From: Mixta sp031457955
GTDB lineage: Bacteria; Pseudomonadota; Gammaproteobacteria; Enterobacterales; Enterobacteriaceae
Assembly (NCBI RefSeq): GCF_031457955.1
Contig: NZ_JAVDXN010000006.1
Span: 124,001-188,000, forward strand
Length of the DNA: 64,000 nucleotides
Direction of reading: 5' to 3'
A program made the position numbers and the translations under genes. This document shows positions 24,433 through 33,355 of the stretch, one piece after another (position 1 is the first letter of the stretch; every line of letters starts with the position of its first letter). The notes beneath the pieces were generated by a model. It did no database searches, was not told where the DNA came from, and saw nothing but the letters and a program-made list of their open reading frames with translations.

Positions 24433-24578
24433 CGCGGCTCCATTTTCGACAATTAATTTAAAAACATACCTTAACCAGATGACGGTTACATTGCGTAAAA
24501 CTCTCTCTTTATACTTTACTGGATCTAAAAAATGCGTACATTAAGTCTGGATCGCATTACCTAAAGGGAGTTAAGGGT

Positions 24579-25226
24579 ATGAGTAGCTACAGGGAAATAG
24601 CCCAGAGAATAGTAAAAATATTGGTTTCGCCTGAATCAGTGTTCGGCTTCTGGAATGGCGTGATGTCAGTACCAAAAGATGTTGGTTATCTGGCCTACGG
24701 GTTTATCGACACCGACTCACGCTCCGCCAGGGAAAACGAACGGATCAGGATGGTGACAGCGATCCGCTACGGTATTTTGAAAAACCATAATTTCATTAAA
24801 ACCTTAGAGATCGTTTTTGCCGCCTTCAATCAATATGTTCCGGAAGAAAAACAGAACAGCATTTACAGCCATACGCTGTTCTCCGTTGCTGGCAGGTCTA
24901 CATCTAACACATTGATTTCTGGACGTATCGCGCAGAGCATTGCGCAGAAGAGTAGCTTATTTATTGGTATCCGTGGCAGTATTATCGGTAATGCGTTACT
25001 TGCTGGAGGAATGGCAGAACGCTGCATTTATACCTCCCGTCGGCTTCAATCGTATGTTCCGGAGGTATATAACGCTCTGCGGCCTCACAATTATGATCTC
25101 CTCTACTTTTTACTTGAACCGGCTCTCCAGCCGTTTGTAGAGGCGTTACACGTTAGATGGACTAACGGAACGTCAGCTTTTAACCAAATCCTTGATGCGG
25201 TAGATAATGAATTCAAAAAAAGATGA
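24579..25226 (+). CDS. Hypothetical protein with glycine-rich hydrophobic segment, 215 aa
   Basis: Unrecognised. The protein is largely helical with a hydrophobic glycine/alanine-rich stretch near residues 120-148 (SLFIGIRGSIIGNALLAGGM), a pattern of membrane-inserting or channel-like helices. No signal peptide. The ATG at 24579 follows AAGGGAG. The stop overlaps the start of a two-helix membrane protein gene by 20 bases, so the two form an operon. A toxin/partner or membrane-complex role is possible but unproven. Inserted between recJ and prfB, which are adjacent in E. coli. Confidence 0.65.
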   Translation: MSSYREIAQRIVKILVSPESVFGFWNGVMSVPKDVGYLAYGFIDTDSRSARENERIRMVTAIRYGILKNHNFIKTLEIVFAAFNQYVPEEKQNSIYSHTLFSVAGRSTSNTLISGRIAQSIAQKSSLFIGIRGSIIGNALLAGGMAERCIYTSRRLQSYVPEVYNALRPHNYDLLYFLLEPALQPFVEALHVRWTNGTSAFNQILDAVDNEFKKR

Positions 25227-25416
25227 TGCGAAATGCGAGACGGTGATTCGCACGCTCCTGCATTACCTGGGTTCACTGCTTGGCACGCTGGTTTTTCTGT
25301 TATGCGCTTACTGGTTTTTCCACTTTGAGACATGGGCGGAGCGTGGCATCTATATTGGTCTGACGCTGCTGGCTGTCTATATCCTGGGCAAGCTGGTGCC
25401 TGAGAAATACCGTTGA
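25207..25416 (+). CDS. Small two-helix membrane protein, 69 aa
   Basis: After a charged N-terminus (MNSKKDDAKCETVIR) come two membrane helices, LLGTLVFLLCAYWFFHF and GIYIGLTLLAVYILGKLV, and a short basic tail. It overlaps the preceding gene by 20 bases, which supports coupled translation. Immunity-like small membrane proteins often look this way, but the family is not identified. Confidence 0.6.
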   Translation: MNSKKDDAKCETVIRTLLHYLGSLLGTLVFLLCAYWFFHFETWAERGIYIGLTLLAVYILGKLVPEKYR

Positions 25417-25504
25417 ACCCCGTTGCGCCCAATGGAAACCGCAGACCTGAGTCTGGATACGCTTTAGATTGCCAGCAAAACAGTTAACGCTTTGTATGGT
25501 AATC

Positions 25505-25567
25505 AAAAGCTGACAGCAGAGGCGCTTTCCGAGTTGATAATAAAGCTGACAGCAGAAGCGCTCTCCG
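25505..25567 (+). repeat. Short imperfect direct repeat downstream of the inserted genes
   Basis: AAAGCTGACAGCAGAGGCGC-TTTCCG at 25505-25531 recurs as AAAGCTGACAGCAGAAGCGC-TCTCCG at 25542-25567, 37 bases on, just before the recJ stop. Confidence 0.6.
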
Positions 25568-25581
25568 CTGCCAGCCAGGCC

Positions 25582-27312
25582 TTACAGCGGCCAGATGTGC
25601 TCAATTAACAGCTGCACGCTGCGGTTGCCGCGAAACTCATTCACATCCAGCTTGTAAGCCAGTTCGACGTGCCGCACGCTGGCATCGGGCCAGAGACGCG
25701 TATCGATGTTAAACGCGATGCCGTCCAGTAACGGGCCGCCGCCTAACGGCTCAATCATCACCTTCAGATGCCGTTCGCCTACCAGCCGCTGCTGTAACAG
25801 CTTGAATTTGCCATCAAAAACTGGCTCAGGGAACGCCTGTCCCCACGGACCGGCATCGCGCAGCATCTCCGCCGTCGGCAACGTTAGCTCCTGCGCCATC
25901 AGCTCGCCATCGGACCAGATAACGCCCTGCAACGCGTCCGCATCCAGCCAGTCGCCCACCAGCTCGCTGAACAAGGCGCTGAATTGCTCGAACTTTGCCT
26001 CCTGCAGCGATAATCCGGCGGCCATCGCATGTCCGCCAAACTTTAAAATCAAGTCGGGATGCAACGTGTCCAGTCGCTCAAGCGCATCGCGTAAATGCAA
26101 ACCGGCAATGGAACGACCAGAGCCTTTTAGCGTGCCGTCGCCCGCGGGTGCAAAAGCAATCACCGGACGATGAAAGCGCTCTTTCAGCCGCGAGGCCAGA
26201 ATCCCTACCACGCCCTGATGCCATTCGGGATGGTAAAACGCCAGCCCTAACGGCAACGCCTCGCTGCTGCGCTCCAGCTGATTGCAGAGCGTTAATGCCT
26301 CCGCCTGCATCCCCTGTTCAATCTCTTTGCGCGTCTGGTTTAACGCATCCAGCTCGCTGGCCAACATACGCGCCTGCGCCAGATCTTCCGTCAGCAGCAG
26401 CGCCACGCCAACCGACATATCATCCAGACGCCCCGCCGCGTTTAAGCGCGGCCCCAGCGCAAAACCGAGATCGCTGGCGGCCAGCTGGCGCGCATCGCGA
26501 TTGGCGATCTCCAGCAGCGCGCGGATCCCCGGACGACATTTACCGGCGCGGATGCGACTCATTCCCTGCCAGACCAGAATGCGGTTATTGGCATCCAGCG
26601 GCACCACGTCCGCCACCGTGCCCAGCGCCACCAGATCCAACAACTCCGCCAGGTTTGGCATTGTCTGCCCGTTGTCGAACCAGCCCTGCTCGCGCAGATG
26701 CGCCCGCAGCGCCAGCATCAAATAGAACGCAACGCCAACGCCAGCCAGCGCCTTTGAAGGAAAAGTGCAGTCATTCAGGTTGGGATTCACTATCGCCTTT
26801 GCCGCAGGCAGCGTTTCGCCGGGCAGATGGTGGTCGGTAACCAGTACCGGAATCCCTTTTTGATGCGCGTATTCAACGCCCGCATGGGAGGAAATCCCGT
26901 TATCGACCGTCAGAATTAACTCCGCGCCGCGTGCCGCCGCCTGCTCCACCACTTCCGGGCTGAGGCCATAGCCATCATCAAAGCGGTTAGGCACCAGATA
27001 CTGGACATTCCGGCCGCCCATACTGCGTAACGCCAACACGGTAAGCGCGGTGCTGGTGGCGCCGTCGGCATCAAAATCGCCGACGATCATAATTTGCTTG
27101 CCATCGATCAGCGCCTGATGCAGCAGAGCAACCGCCTGTGCCATCCCGCTTAATCCCTGCCACGGATGCAAAAATTTCGCGCCGCGTTCCAGGGCGCGCT
27201 CGTCGCTAACGCCACGCTGGGCATACAGACGGCGCAGCAGCGGATGAAGATCCGCAGGCAGCGCCGCATCGCTTGCCGCTTCACGGCGGCGGAGTTGTGT
27301 CGGTTTATTCAC
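25582..27312 (-). CDS. recJ: RecJ, single-strand-specific 5'-3' exonuclease
   Basis: 576 aa, one shorter than E. coli RecJ. It degrades 5' single-stranded DNA in RecF-pathway recombination and mismatch repair. DHH-family motifs are in place: VGDFDADGATS (about 75-85), VTVDNGISSH-like LTVDNGISSH, VTDHHLPGE (the DHH motif) and the DHHA1 motif FGGHAMAAGLSL near 430. The start is GTG at 27312, sharing one base with the dsbC stop (TAGTG), as a GTG start is also used in E. coli. Confidence 0.97.
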   Translation of the reverse strand: MNKPTQLRRREAASDAALPADLHPLLRRLYAQRGVSDERALERGAKFLHPWQGLSGMAQAVALLHQALIDGKQIMIVGDFDADGATSTALTVLALRSMGGRNVQYLVPNRFDDGYGLSPEVVEQAAARGAELILTVDNGISSHAGVEYAHQKGIPVLVTDHHLPGETLPAAKAIVNPNLNDCTFPSKALAGVGVAFYLMLALRAHLREQGWFDNGQTMPNLAELLDLVALGTVADVVPLDANNRILVWQGMSRIRAGKCRPGIRALLEIANRDARQLAASDLGFALGPRLNAAGRLDDMSVGVALLLTEDLAQARMLASELDALNQTRKEIEQGMQAEALTLCNQLERSSEALPLGLAFYHPEWHQGVVGILASRLKERFHRPVIAFAPAGDGTLKGSGRSIAGLHLRDALERLDTLHPDLILKFGGHAMAAGLSLQEAKFEQFSALFSELVGDWLDADALQGVIWSDGELMAQELTLPTAEMLRDAGPWGQAFPEPVFDGKFKLLQQRLVGERHLKVMIEPLGGGPLLDGIAFNIDTRLWPDASVRHVELAYKLDVNEFRGNRSVQLLIEHIWPL

Positions 27313-28022
27313 TACTGATTAGCTACCGCTTTTTGTTTATCAAGAAGCTGTTTCAACTCTTGTGGGCCCTGATAGCCCGGGATCATCATGCCATTTTCCA
27401 GCAGCATGGCTGGCGTGCCCTGAATACCAAACAGGATGCCCAGCTGATAGTGCTGGTCGAGATTGATTTTGCAATCAATGGGCGAAATTTCATCGCCTTT
27501 CATCGCCGCATCAAACGCTTTATTACGATCCGCCGCGCACCAGATAGATTTCATCTCTTTCGCGACCTGCCCGTTCATCCCTTCACGCGGAAAAGCGAGA
27601 TAACGTACGGTGATGCCCAGCGCATTGTAATCCGCCATTTCCTGATGCAGCTTACGGCAATAGCCGCAGGTAATGTCGGTGAAAACGGTAATCACATGCT
27701 GCTCTTTCGGCGCTTTGTAAACGATCATCTCTTTACTGAGCGCGTCCACTTTCTTTTGCAGCAGCTGATTAGTGACATTCACCGGGTGCGCGCCGCTGAC
27801 GTCATACAGCGGCCCCTGGATAAAATGCTTTCCATCTTCAGTGACATACAGCACACCGCTTTCTGAAAGCACGGTTTTCATGCCCGGCAGCGGTGAAGGC
27901 TGGATTTCGGTTTGTTGCAGTCCCAGTTTGCGCAGCGATTGCTGAATGGTCGCGTCGTCCGCCTGCGCAACACCGGTAACCGTGGCAGCCAGCAAGGCGA
28001 CGATGGCAAAAGTTTTTTTCAT
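27312..28022 (-). CDS. dsbC: DsbC, periplasmic disulfide isomerase
   Basis: 236 aa. It reshuffles wrong disulfides in periplasmic proteins as a V-shaped dimer kept reduced by DsbD. The signal peptide ends AQA (residue 21). An N-terminal dimerisation domain (about 22-85) precedes the thioredoxin domain with the active site C119-G-Y-C122 (TDITCGYCRKLH). A structural disulfide pair (IWCAADRN and SPIDCKIN) and the cis-Pro motif GTPA are present. It lies between xerD and recJ in one operon. Confidence 0.97.
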   Translation of the reverse strand: MKKTFAIVALLAATVTGVAQADDATIQQSLRKLGLQQTEIQPSPLPGMKTVLSESGVLYVTEDGKHFIQGPLYDVSGAHPVNVTNQLLQKKVDALSKEMIVYKAPKEQHVITVFTDITCGYCRKLHQEMADYNALGITVRYLAFPREGMNGQVAKEMKSIWCAADRNKAFDAAMKGDEISPIDCKINLDQHYQLGILFGIQGTPAMLLENGMMIPGYQGPQELKQLLDKQKAVANQ

Positions 28023-28047
28023 CCTGTTCCCTTATTATCCCGCCGCA

Positions 28048-28941
28048 TCAGGCGCGCGGATGATGCTGTTGATGTAACTGACGCAGCCGCTCGGTGGCGA
28101 CATGCGTGTAAATCTGCGTGGTGGAGAGATCGCTGTGCCCCAGCAGCATCTGTACGACACGTAAATCGGCGCCGTGGTTCAGCAGATGCGTGGCAAAAGC
28201 GTGCCGCAGAACGTGCGGCGAAAGCTTTTCGCTGTCAATGCCCGCCAGCGTGGCGTAGTGCTTGATCCGATGCCAGAACGTTTGCCGCGTCATCTGCTGC
28301 GCCCGATTACTGGGAAAAAGCACATCAATCGCCAGGCCGTTCAGCAGCCAGGGGCGACCATACTCCAGATAGTGTTCCAGCCAGTGTATCGCCTCTTCCC
28401 CTAACGGCACCAGCCGCTCTTTATTACCTTTACCGATCACGCGTACCACGCCCTGACGCAGGCTGACGTCGCTGACCGTTAACCCCACCAGCTCTGAAAC
28501 ACGCAGGCCGGTGGCGTAGAGCAGCTCCAGCATCGCCTTATCCCGTAGCTCAATCGGCAGCTCAACGCTGGGTGCCTGTAGCAGCCGTTCGACCTGCGCT
28601 TCAGAGAGATCTTTCGGCAGACGCTGCGGCAGTTTCGGCGAAGAGAGCAGCGCGCTGGGATCCTCATCGCGCAGCTTTTCCCGATAAAGATATTGAAACA
28701 GACGCCGCATGGCGCTCAGCAAACGCGCCGAACTGGTGGCTTTATAGCCGCCCTCCACGCGATCGGCAAGAAAAGCCTGCAAATCCACGGCGTCAACCTG
28801 CAGCAGCGTGCGCTGGTGATGCTTCAGCCAGGCGCTCAGCGATTGCAGATCCTGACGATAGGAGGCCAGCGTGTTTTGCGCCAGGTTACGTTCGATCCAC
28901 AGCGCATCCAGAAACTGTTCAATAAGATCGTTATCCTGCAC
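28048..28941 (-). CDS. xerD: XerD, site-specific tyrosine recombinase
   Basis: 297 aa. With XerC and FtsK it resolves chromosome dimers at dif. The N-terminal SAM-like core-binding domain (EQFLDALWIERNLAQNTLAS) is followed by the catalytic domain with Arg in ATGLRVSELVGL, Lys in VIGKGNKERLVPL, H-x-x-R in SPHVLRHAFATH, His in LLGHSDLSTTQIYTHV and the nucleophile Tyr in QIYTHV. The GTG at 28941 is chosen because AGAGG lies 6 bases upstream and the N-terminus then matches E. coli XerD; an upstream in-frame ATG at 29010 would run into the fldB promoter. Confidence 0.96.
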   Translation of the reverse strand: MQDNDLIEQFLDALWIERNLAQNTLASYRQDLQSLSAWLKHHQRTLLQVDAVDLQAFLADRVEGGYKATSSARLLSAMRRLFQYLYREKLRDEDPSALLSSPKLPQRLPKDLSEAQVERLLQAPSVELPIELRDKAMLELLYATGLRVSELVGLTVSDVSLRQGVVRVIGKGNKERLVPLGEEAIHWLEHYLEYGRPWLLNGLAIDVLFPSNRAQQMTRQTFWHRIKHYATLAGIDSEKLSPHVLRHAFATHLLNHGADLRVVQMLLGHSDLSTTQIYTHVATERLRQLHQQHHPRA

Positions 28942-29047
28942 TTTTGCCTCTTTGCGCAAATGTGTGATTTTGCCTTCATTATGCCTGAAAGCGGCGGCCT
29001 TCTGATACAATTGCGCCCATTGAGCTATTTATGAGTAGATGTTCCGT

Positions 29048-29566
29048 ATGAAGATTGGCCTTTTTTACGGTTCCAGCACCTGTTACACCGAAATGGCCGC
29101 CGAGAAAATTCGTGATTTTATCGGCGAGGAGCTGGTGACGCTGCACAACCTGAAAGATGATTCTCCAACGCTGATGGAGCAGTACGATATGCTGATCCTC
29201 GGCATCCCGACCTGGGATTTCGGTGAGCTGCAAGAGGACTGGGAAGCGATATGGCAGGAGATCCCGGCGCTGAACCTGCGCGGCAAAGTGGTGGCACTTT
29301 ATGGCATGGGCGATCAGCTGGGCTACGGCGAGTGGTTTCTTGACGCGTTGGGGATGCTGCATGACCTGCTGACGCCGATGGGCGTGCAGTTTGTTGGCTA
29401 CTGGCCAATTGCAGGCTATGAATTTACCAGCCCAAAACCGCTTACGCCCGACGGTAACCAGTTTGTTGGCCTGGCGCTGGATGATGTAAACCAGTTTGAA
29501 GAAAGCGATGAGCGTATCGCGCAGTGGTGCGAACAAATTCTGACGGAAACCGCGACGTTACTGTAA
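29048..29566 (+). CDS. fldB: FldB, flavodoxin 2
   Basis: 172 aa FMN electron carrier. The phosphate-binding loop YGSSTCYTE and the FMN-flanking GIPTWDFGELQEDW and GMGDQLGYGEWFLDALG segments are near identical to E. coli FldB. It donates electrons to enzymes such as pyruvate-formate lyase activation or stress-related reductases; it is SoxRS-linked in E. coli. The ATG at 29048 (MKIGLFYG) matches the family start; an ATG three codons earlier is in frame. Divergent from xerD. Confidence 0.95.
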   Translation: MKIGLFYGSSTCYTEMAAEKIRDFIGEELVTLHNLKDDSPTLMEQYDMLILGIPTWDFGELQEDWEAIWQEIPALNLRGKVVALYGMGDQLGYGEWFLDALGMLHDLLTPMGVQFVGYWPIAGYEFTSPKPLTPDGNQFVGLALDDVNQFEESDERIAQWCEQILTETATLL

Positions 29567-29614
29567 TTTAGCCTGCTGCGCCGGATGCGTTGCGCCCGGG
29601 ACAGGCAACGCGTG

Positions 29615-30007
29615 TCAGCCCTTTAACAGACGGCGCAGCGCTCGCCAGCTCGCTTCGCTCATGCTGTCGCGCATCAGCCACAGAGAAAAGCGTTTCCCCT
29701 GCTGCGTACGCAGCAAAAGCAGCAGGCCAAACGGCAGAATAAAAGGCGGGCGCGTTACCCGACCGCGCTGCTGCTGCCAGTGCCACCAGCGATTTTCATC
29801 CGTGGTTAACGGCCCGCGAAAACGCCGCTGTAACCGCAGGCGCTGCCGTAGCTCAATGATTAACAGCAGCAGCAGCCCAACAATAAAGGGCGTTAACGGT
29901 GGCGGCCAGGGAAGCCACAACAGCCCGAGCGCGATGGCGAGGTAAAGCGCCAGGGTCACGCGCCGGGCGAACGCCGAAGGCGTCAGCTCAGATTGCCACC
30001 GCACCAC
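29615..30007 (-). CDS. ygfX: YgfX (CptA), inner-membrane partner of SdhE
   Basis: 130 aa with two hydrophobic helices near the N-terminus (VTLALYLAIALGLLWLPWPP and TPFIVGLLLLLIIEL) and a soluble C-terminal domain ending WRALRRLLKG. In E. coli YgfX has been described as a toxin acting on cell division and shape, and in Serratia as a partner of SdhE. The start is a GTG inside the end of sdhE (VVRWQSEL, as in E. coli); GTG at 30004 or 30019 cannot be ruled out. It overlaps sdhE by about 20 bases. Confidence 0.88.
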   Translation of the reverse strand: MVRWQSELTPSAFARRVTLALYLAIALGLLWLPWPPPLTPFIVGLLLLLIIELRQRLRLQRRFRGPLTTDENRWWHWQQQRGRVTRPPFILPFGLLLLLRTQQGKRFSLWLMRDSMSEASWRALRRLLKG

Positions 30008-30266
30008 GTTCCGGGCCACGCTGCTGGTTACGCGTCTGAATCAGCCGCACCATACGTTTCAGCTCGGCATCTGCCGGTTCGCCATGATTCATCAGCCAGT
30101 TGAACAGATCCGGATCGTCACTTTTCAACAGGCGAATAAACAGCGCCTTGTCGTCATCGCTTAACGCATCATATTCATATTTAAAGAAAGGCATGATGGC
30201 GATATCCAGCTCCAGCATGCCGCGGCGGCACGCCCAGTGAATACGGGATTTATCGTTAATATCCAT
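29988..30266 (-). CDS. sdhE: SdhE, FAD assembly factor for succinate dehydrogenase
   Basis: 92 aa (YgfY/CptB). It promotes covalent FAD attachment to SdhA and FrdA. The RGxxE motif is in CRRGMLELDIAIMPFF, and DPDLFNWLMNHGEPADAEL is the second conserved block. The ATG at 30266 (MDINDKSRIHW) with GGAA matches E. coli; an ATG four codons upstream is in frame. First gene of the sdhE-ygfX pair, divergent from ygfZ. Confidence 0.95.
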   Translation of the reverse strand: MDINDKSRIHWACRRGMLELDIAIMPFFKYEYDALSDDDKALFIRLLKSDDPDLFNWLMNHGEPADAELKRMVRLIQTRNQQRGPERGAVAI

Positions 30267-30491
30267 GTGTTCCGTCATCGGTTAGCTTCAAGATGCTGGC
30301 TAGTGTAGCGCTTTTTTTCCGGCCTGTTGCAAGCAAATTCCTCTGCTGCGCGCCGTGCCGCATAGCACGCTCACAAGTTTCAGGATTAACACGCGAATTG
30401 TGCGTCCGTTTCCGGAAACAGGTTGCAAAGCCCTCTTGCTCTTTTAATATGAAGTCACTCTTGTTATTAACTGACTCTTCAGGATTGCGCT

Positions 30492-31478
30492 ATGCCTGAT
30501 TTTACTTTTCCACCGCGCCAGCCTGTGGCTTCGTCCCGGTTGCCGCTGACGTTAATTTCGCTGGAAGACTGGGCGTTGGTTTCCGTCCAGGGTGCTGACA
30601 GCACCAGCTATTTGCAAGGCCAGGTGACGTTGGATGTCGCTGCGCTGCCGTCTGAAAAGCATTTGCCCTGCGCGCACTGCGATGCCAAAGGCAAAATGTG
30701 GAGTAACCTGCGCCTGTTTCACCGTGGCGAAGGCTATGCCTATCTGGTGCGTCGCGGCCTGCGCGATACCCAGGTTAGCGAGCTGAAAAAATATGCCGTG
30801 TTTTCTAAAGTCACTATCGCTGCCGATGACAGCGCGGTGCTGCTGGGCGTGGCCGGTTTTCAGGCCAGAGCGGCGCTGACTAATCGCTTTGCCGCGCTGC
30901 CGGATGCACAAACGCCAGTGGTACAGGATAACGGCTCCACGCTGCTGTGGTTTGATACCCCGGCCGAGCGTTTCCTGCTGGTGACCACGCCGGAGAAAGC
31001 CAGCGAGCTGAAACAGGCGCTGGAAGACGATGCCCAGTTAAATGACAGCAAACAGTGGCTGGCGCTGGATATTGAAGCGGGTCTGCCGGTGCTGGATGAA
31101 AAAACCAGCGCGCAGCTGATTCCTCAGGCCACCAATTTACAGGCGTTGGAAGCGATCAGCTTTAAGAAAGGCTGCTATACCGGCCAGGAAATGGTGGCAC
31201 GCGCCAAGTTCCGTGGTGCCAACAAGCGCGCCCTCTACTGGCTGGCAGGAAAAGCGGGTCGCGTGCCAGAAGCGGGCGATGCGCTGGAACTGAAAATGGG
31301 TGAAAACTGGCGGCGCACCGGCACCATTCTGGCGGCGGTTCAGCTTGATTCCGGTGATGTCTGGGTGCAGGCGGTGTTGAACAACGATCTGGAAGCGGAA
31401 AGCGTGCTGCGCGTGCAGGGCGATGAAGGCGGCCAGCTGGCGATTCAGCCGCTGCCCTATTCCCTGGCGGAGGCCTGA
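30492..31478 (+). CDS. ygfZ: YgfZ, folate-binding Fe-S cluster repair / tRNA modification protein
   Basis: 328 aa GcvT-like fold protein. The signature K-G-C-Y-T-G-Q-E appears in SFKKGCYTGQEMVARAKFRG near residue 228; the Cys is needed in E. coli. LQGQVTLDVAAL and the C-terminal beta-barrel follow the family pattern. It helps MiaB and other Fe-S enzymes with tetrahydrofolate. The ATG at 30492 follows AGGATTGCGCT. It ends at a strong terminator. Confidence 0.95.
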   Translation: MPDFTFPPRQPVASSRLPLTLISLEDWALVSVQGADSTSYLQGQVTLDVAALPSEKHLPCAHCDAKGKMWSNLRLFHRGEGYAYLVRRGLRDTQVSELKKYAVFSKVTIAADDSAVLLGVAGFQARAALTNRFAALPDAQTPVVQDNGSTLLWFDTPAERFLLVTTPEKASELKQALEDDAQLNDSKQWLALDIEAGLPVLDEKTSAQLIPQATNLQALEAISFKKGCYTGQEMVARAKFRGANKRALYWLAGKAGRVPEAGDALELKMGENWRRTGTILAAVQLDSGDVWVQAVLNNDLEAESVLRVQGDEGGQLAIQPLPYSLAEA

Positions 31479-31492
31479 TTAAGGCCCAACGT

Positions 31493-31520
31493 AAAAGGCG
31501 GCGCCAGCGCCGCCTTTTTT
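31493..31520. terminator. Bidirectional terminator between ygfZ and trhA
   Basis: AAAAGGCGGCGC, CA, GCGCCGCCTTTTTT: a 10 to 12-base stem with A and T runs serving both convergent genes. Confidence 0.88.
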
Positions 31521-31533
31521 AATGGTGTTTCAT

Positions 31534-32184
31534 TTACAACACGTAAAGGTAGATCGCTAAAAAGTGGCAGATGCTGCCGCCCAGTACAAAACCATGCCAG
31601 ATGGCATGATTGTAAGGGATGCGTTTCGCGACATAAAAAATCACGCCCAGCGTATAGATAATGCCGCCCGCCGCCAGCAGCCAAACGCCGCCGGGTGCCA
31701 GTTTAGTCGCCAACTCGTAAATCACGATAACCGACAGCCAGCCCATCAGCAGATAGGTCACCAGCGACAGCGCCTTAAAGCGATGAATAAACACCAGTTT
31801 AAACACGATCCCGGCCAGCGCCAGGCTCCAGATCACCACCATCAGGCTATGCGCTAACGGCGACTTCAGCCCCACCAGCAGAAAAGGCGTATAGGTGCCG
31901 GCAATCAGCAGATAGATGGCGCAGTGATCCAGCTTTTTTAACCAAAACTTCGCGCGCGGGCTGCGAATCGCGTGATAGAGCGTGGAGGCGAGAAACAGCA
32001 AAATCATGCTGCCGCCGTACACGCTGTAGCTGGTGATGGCAAGCGCCCCGGCGTTAGCTTCCATCGCCTGGCTGAGCAGCAAGATCAGTCCGACAATGCC
32101 AAAAATGCAGCCAATACCGTGGCTGATACTGTTAGCGATCTCTTCCGCCAGAGAATATCCCGGTGACGATACGCTTTTATTCAC
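31534..32184 (-). CDS. trhA: TrhA (YqfA), PAQR/hemolysin III family membrane protein
   Basis: 216 aa with seven membrane helices. Conserved SISHGIG, FLASTLYHA, KLDHCAIYLLIAGTYTPFLL and HAIWHGFVLGGSICHF carry the metal-binding Ser, Asp and His residues of the PAQR/CREST group. In E. coli TrhA is linked to membrane homeostasis under unsaturated fatty-acid stress. The GTG at 32184 (VNKSVSSPGYSLAEE) is chosen because AGGGGAG lies 8 bases upstream; an in-frame ATG at 32211 would add nine residues. Confidence 0.92.
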   Translation of the reverse strand: MNKSVSSPGYSLAEEIANSISHGIGCIFGIVGLILLLSQAMEANAGALAITSYSVYGGSMILLFLASTLYHAIRSPRAKFWLKKLDHCAIYLLIAGTYTPFLLVGLKSPLAHSLMVVIWSLALAGIVFKLVFIHRFKALSLVTYLLMGWLSVIVIYELATKLAPGGVWLLAAGGIIYTLGVIFYVAKRIPYNHAIWHGFVLGGSICHFLAIYLYVL

Positions 32185-32404
32185 GCTGTTCACTCCCCTT
32201 GTTCTGTTCATGTCTTGTGTATAAAAAAGAATCGTTAGCGACTCGCCTGAAAAACCTTACTCGCTTACAGACTAGCGAAGAATTTTTTCAGTGTACAAGT
32301 GTAAGCCCAAATAAATTCATCTTATTCTGTAACCTGCACGCGCACGTCGGCGCGCCGGGCAAAATCTGGTAAGGTATGGCGCGGCACTCACTGGCGGAAT
32401 AAGC

Positions 32405-33136
32405 ATGTTTACTCACAGTATAATTTCAACGCTCAATGACACAGAGATGATGGTATACAACACTGTGATCAAAAGCGGTGACAAGGTGATGTATATGACC
32501 ATTCGTGAACTGGCCGATGCCGCTGGCGTCTCTACCACCTCAGTATTACGCTTCTGCCGTAAAATGCAGTGTGACGGTTATTCCGAGTTTCGCATTCGTT
32601 TTAAATTATATCTGGAGCAGGAACAGCAGCGGCCAATTAATTATGGCGTCAATGAACTGGTCAGCTTTTTTAAAAGCATTAATAACGATGAATTTGAGCA
32701 TTTAATTAGCCAGGCGGTGGAACATATTTTAGCGGCGCAGCGAATTATTTTTGTCGGCGCAGGCACCTCTGGCACGTTAGGGAAATATGGCGCACGCTTT
32801 TTTTCTAACGTAGGAAAATTCAGTAACTATATTGATGACCCTTATTATCCGGTCAGCAGCGATATGTATAAAGATGCCGTGGCGATTATTCTTTCGGTTT
32901 CCGGTGAAACCGAGGAGATGCTCAGGCTGGCCAGCCAGTTCAGCCTGCACCGCTGTAAAATCATCACCATTACCAATAGCGAAACCAGCTCGCTGGCTAA
33001 AATGGCGGATTTTAATATCTCCTGTCATATGCCATTAATACGTATGAACGGCGGCTTTGATATTACCAGTCAGGTGCCGGTTATGTATATTATCGAAACC
33101 ATTGGTCGTAAACTCGCCAGCCGCCAGGGCAAATAA
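32405..33136 (+). CDS. MurR/RpiR-family transcriptional regulator
   Basis: 243 aa. The N-terminal HTH_6 domain (MTIRELADAAGVSTTSVLRF, about 31-50) and a C-terminal SIS sugar-phosphate-binding domain (IIFVGAGTSGTLGKYGARFF, IILSVSGETEEMLRL, ITITNSETSSLAKMADF) are clear. The N-terminus is short for the family (usually about 280 aa). It is co-oriented with bglA 219 bases downstream, and E. coli has no such regulator between trhA and bglA. Control of bglA by a phospho-glucoside is a reasonable inference. Confidence 0.88.
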   Translation: MFTHSIISTLNDTEMMVYNTVIKSGDKVMYMTIRELADAAGVSTTSVLRFCRKMQCDGYSEFRIRFKLYLEQEQQRPINYGVNELVSFFKSINNDEFEHLISQAVEHILAAQRIIFVGAGTSGTLGKYGARFFSNVGKFSNYIDDPYYPVSSDMYKDAVAIILSVSGETEEMLRLASQFSLHRCKIITITNSETSSLAKMADFNISCHMPLIRMNGGFDITSQVPVMYIIETIGRKLASRQGK

Positions 33137-33355
33137 AACAGGTTGTTTTTCTCAGGTAACAAATCACCTTTGTCACGTTTCGTTATAACGTGACATTCCT
33201 TCGCGCTTTGCTACACTCCGGTCAACGTTTGCCATCAGACCGTTATTTTCCCCGCGCCCTCGCTGACGGCCGCACGCTATTTTTGCCGCCGCTTAATACC
33301 GCTGGGCGCTGTGTGAACCAGACCGTACTTTTACTGCAACAGTAAGGATCTCTTT

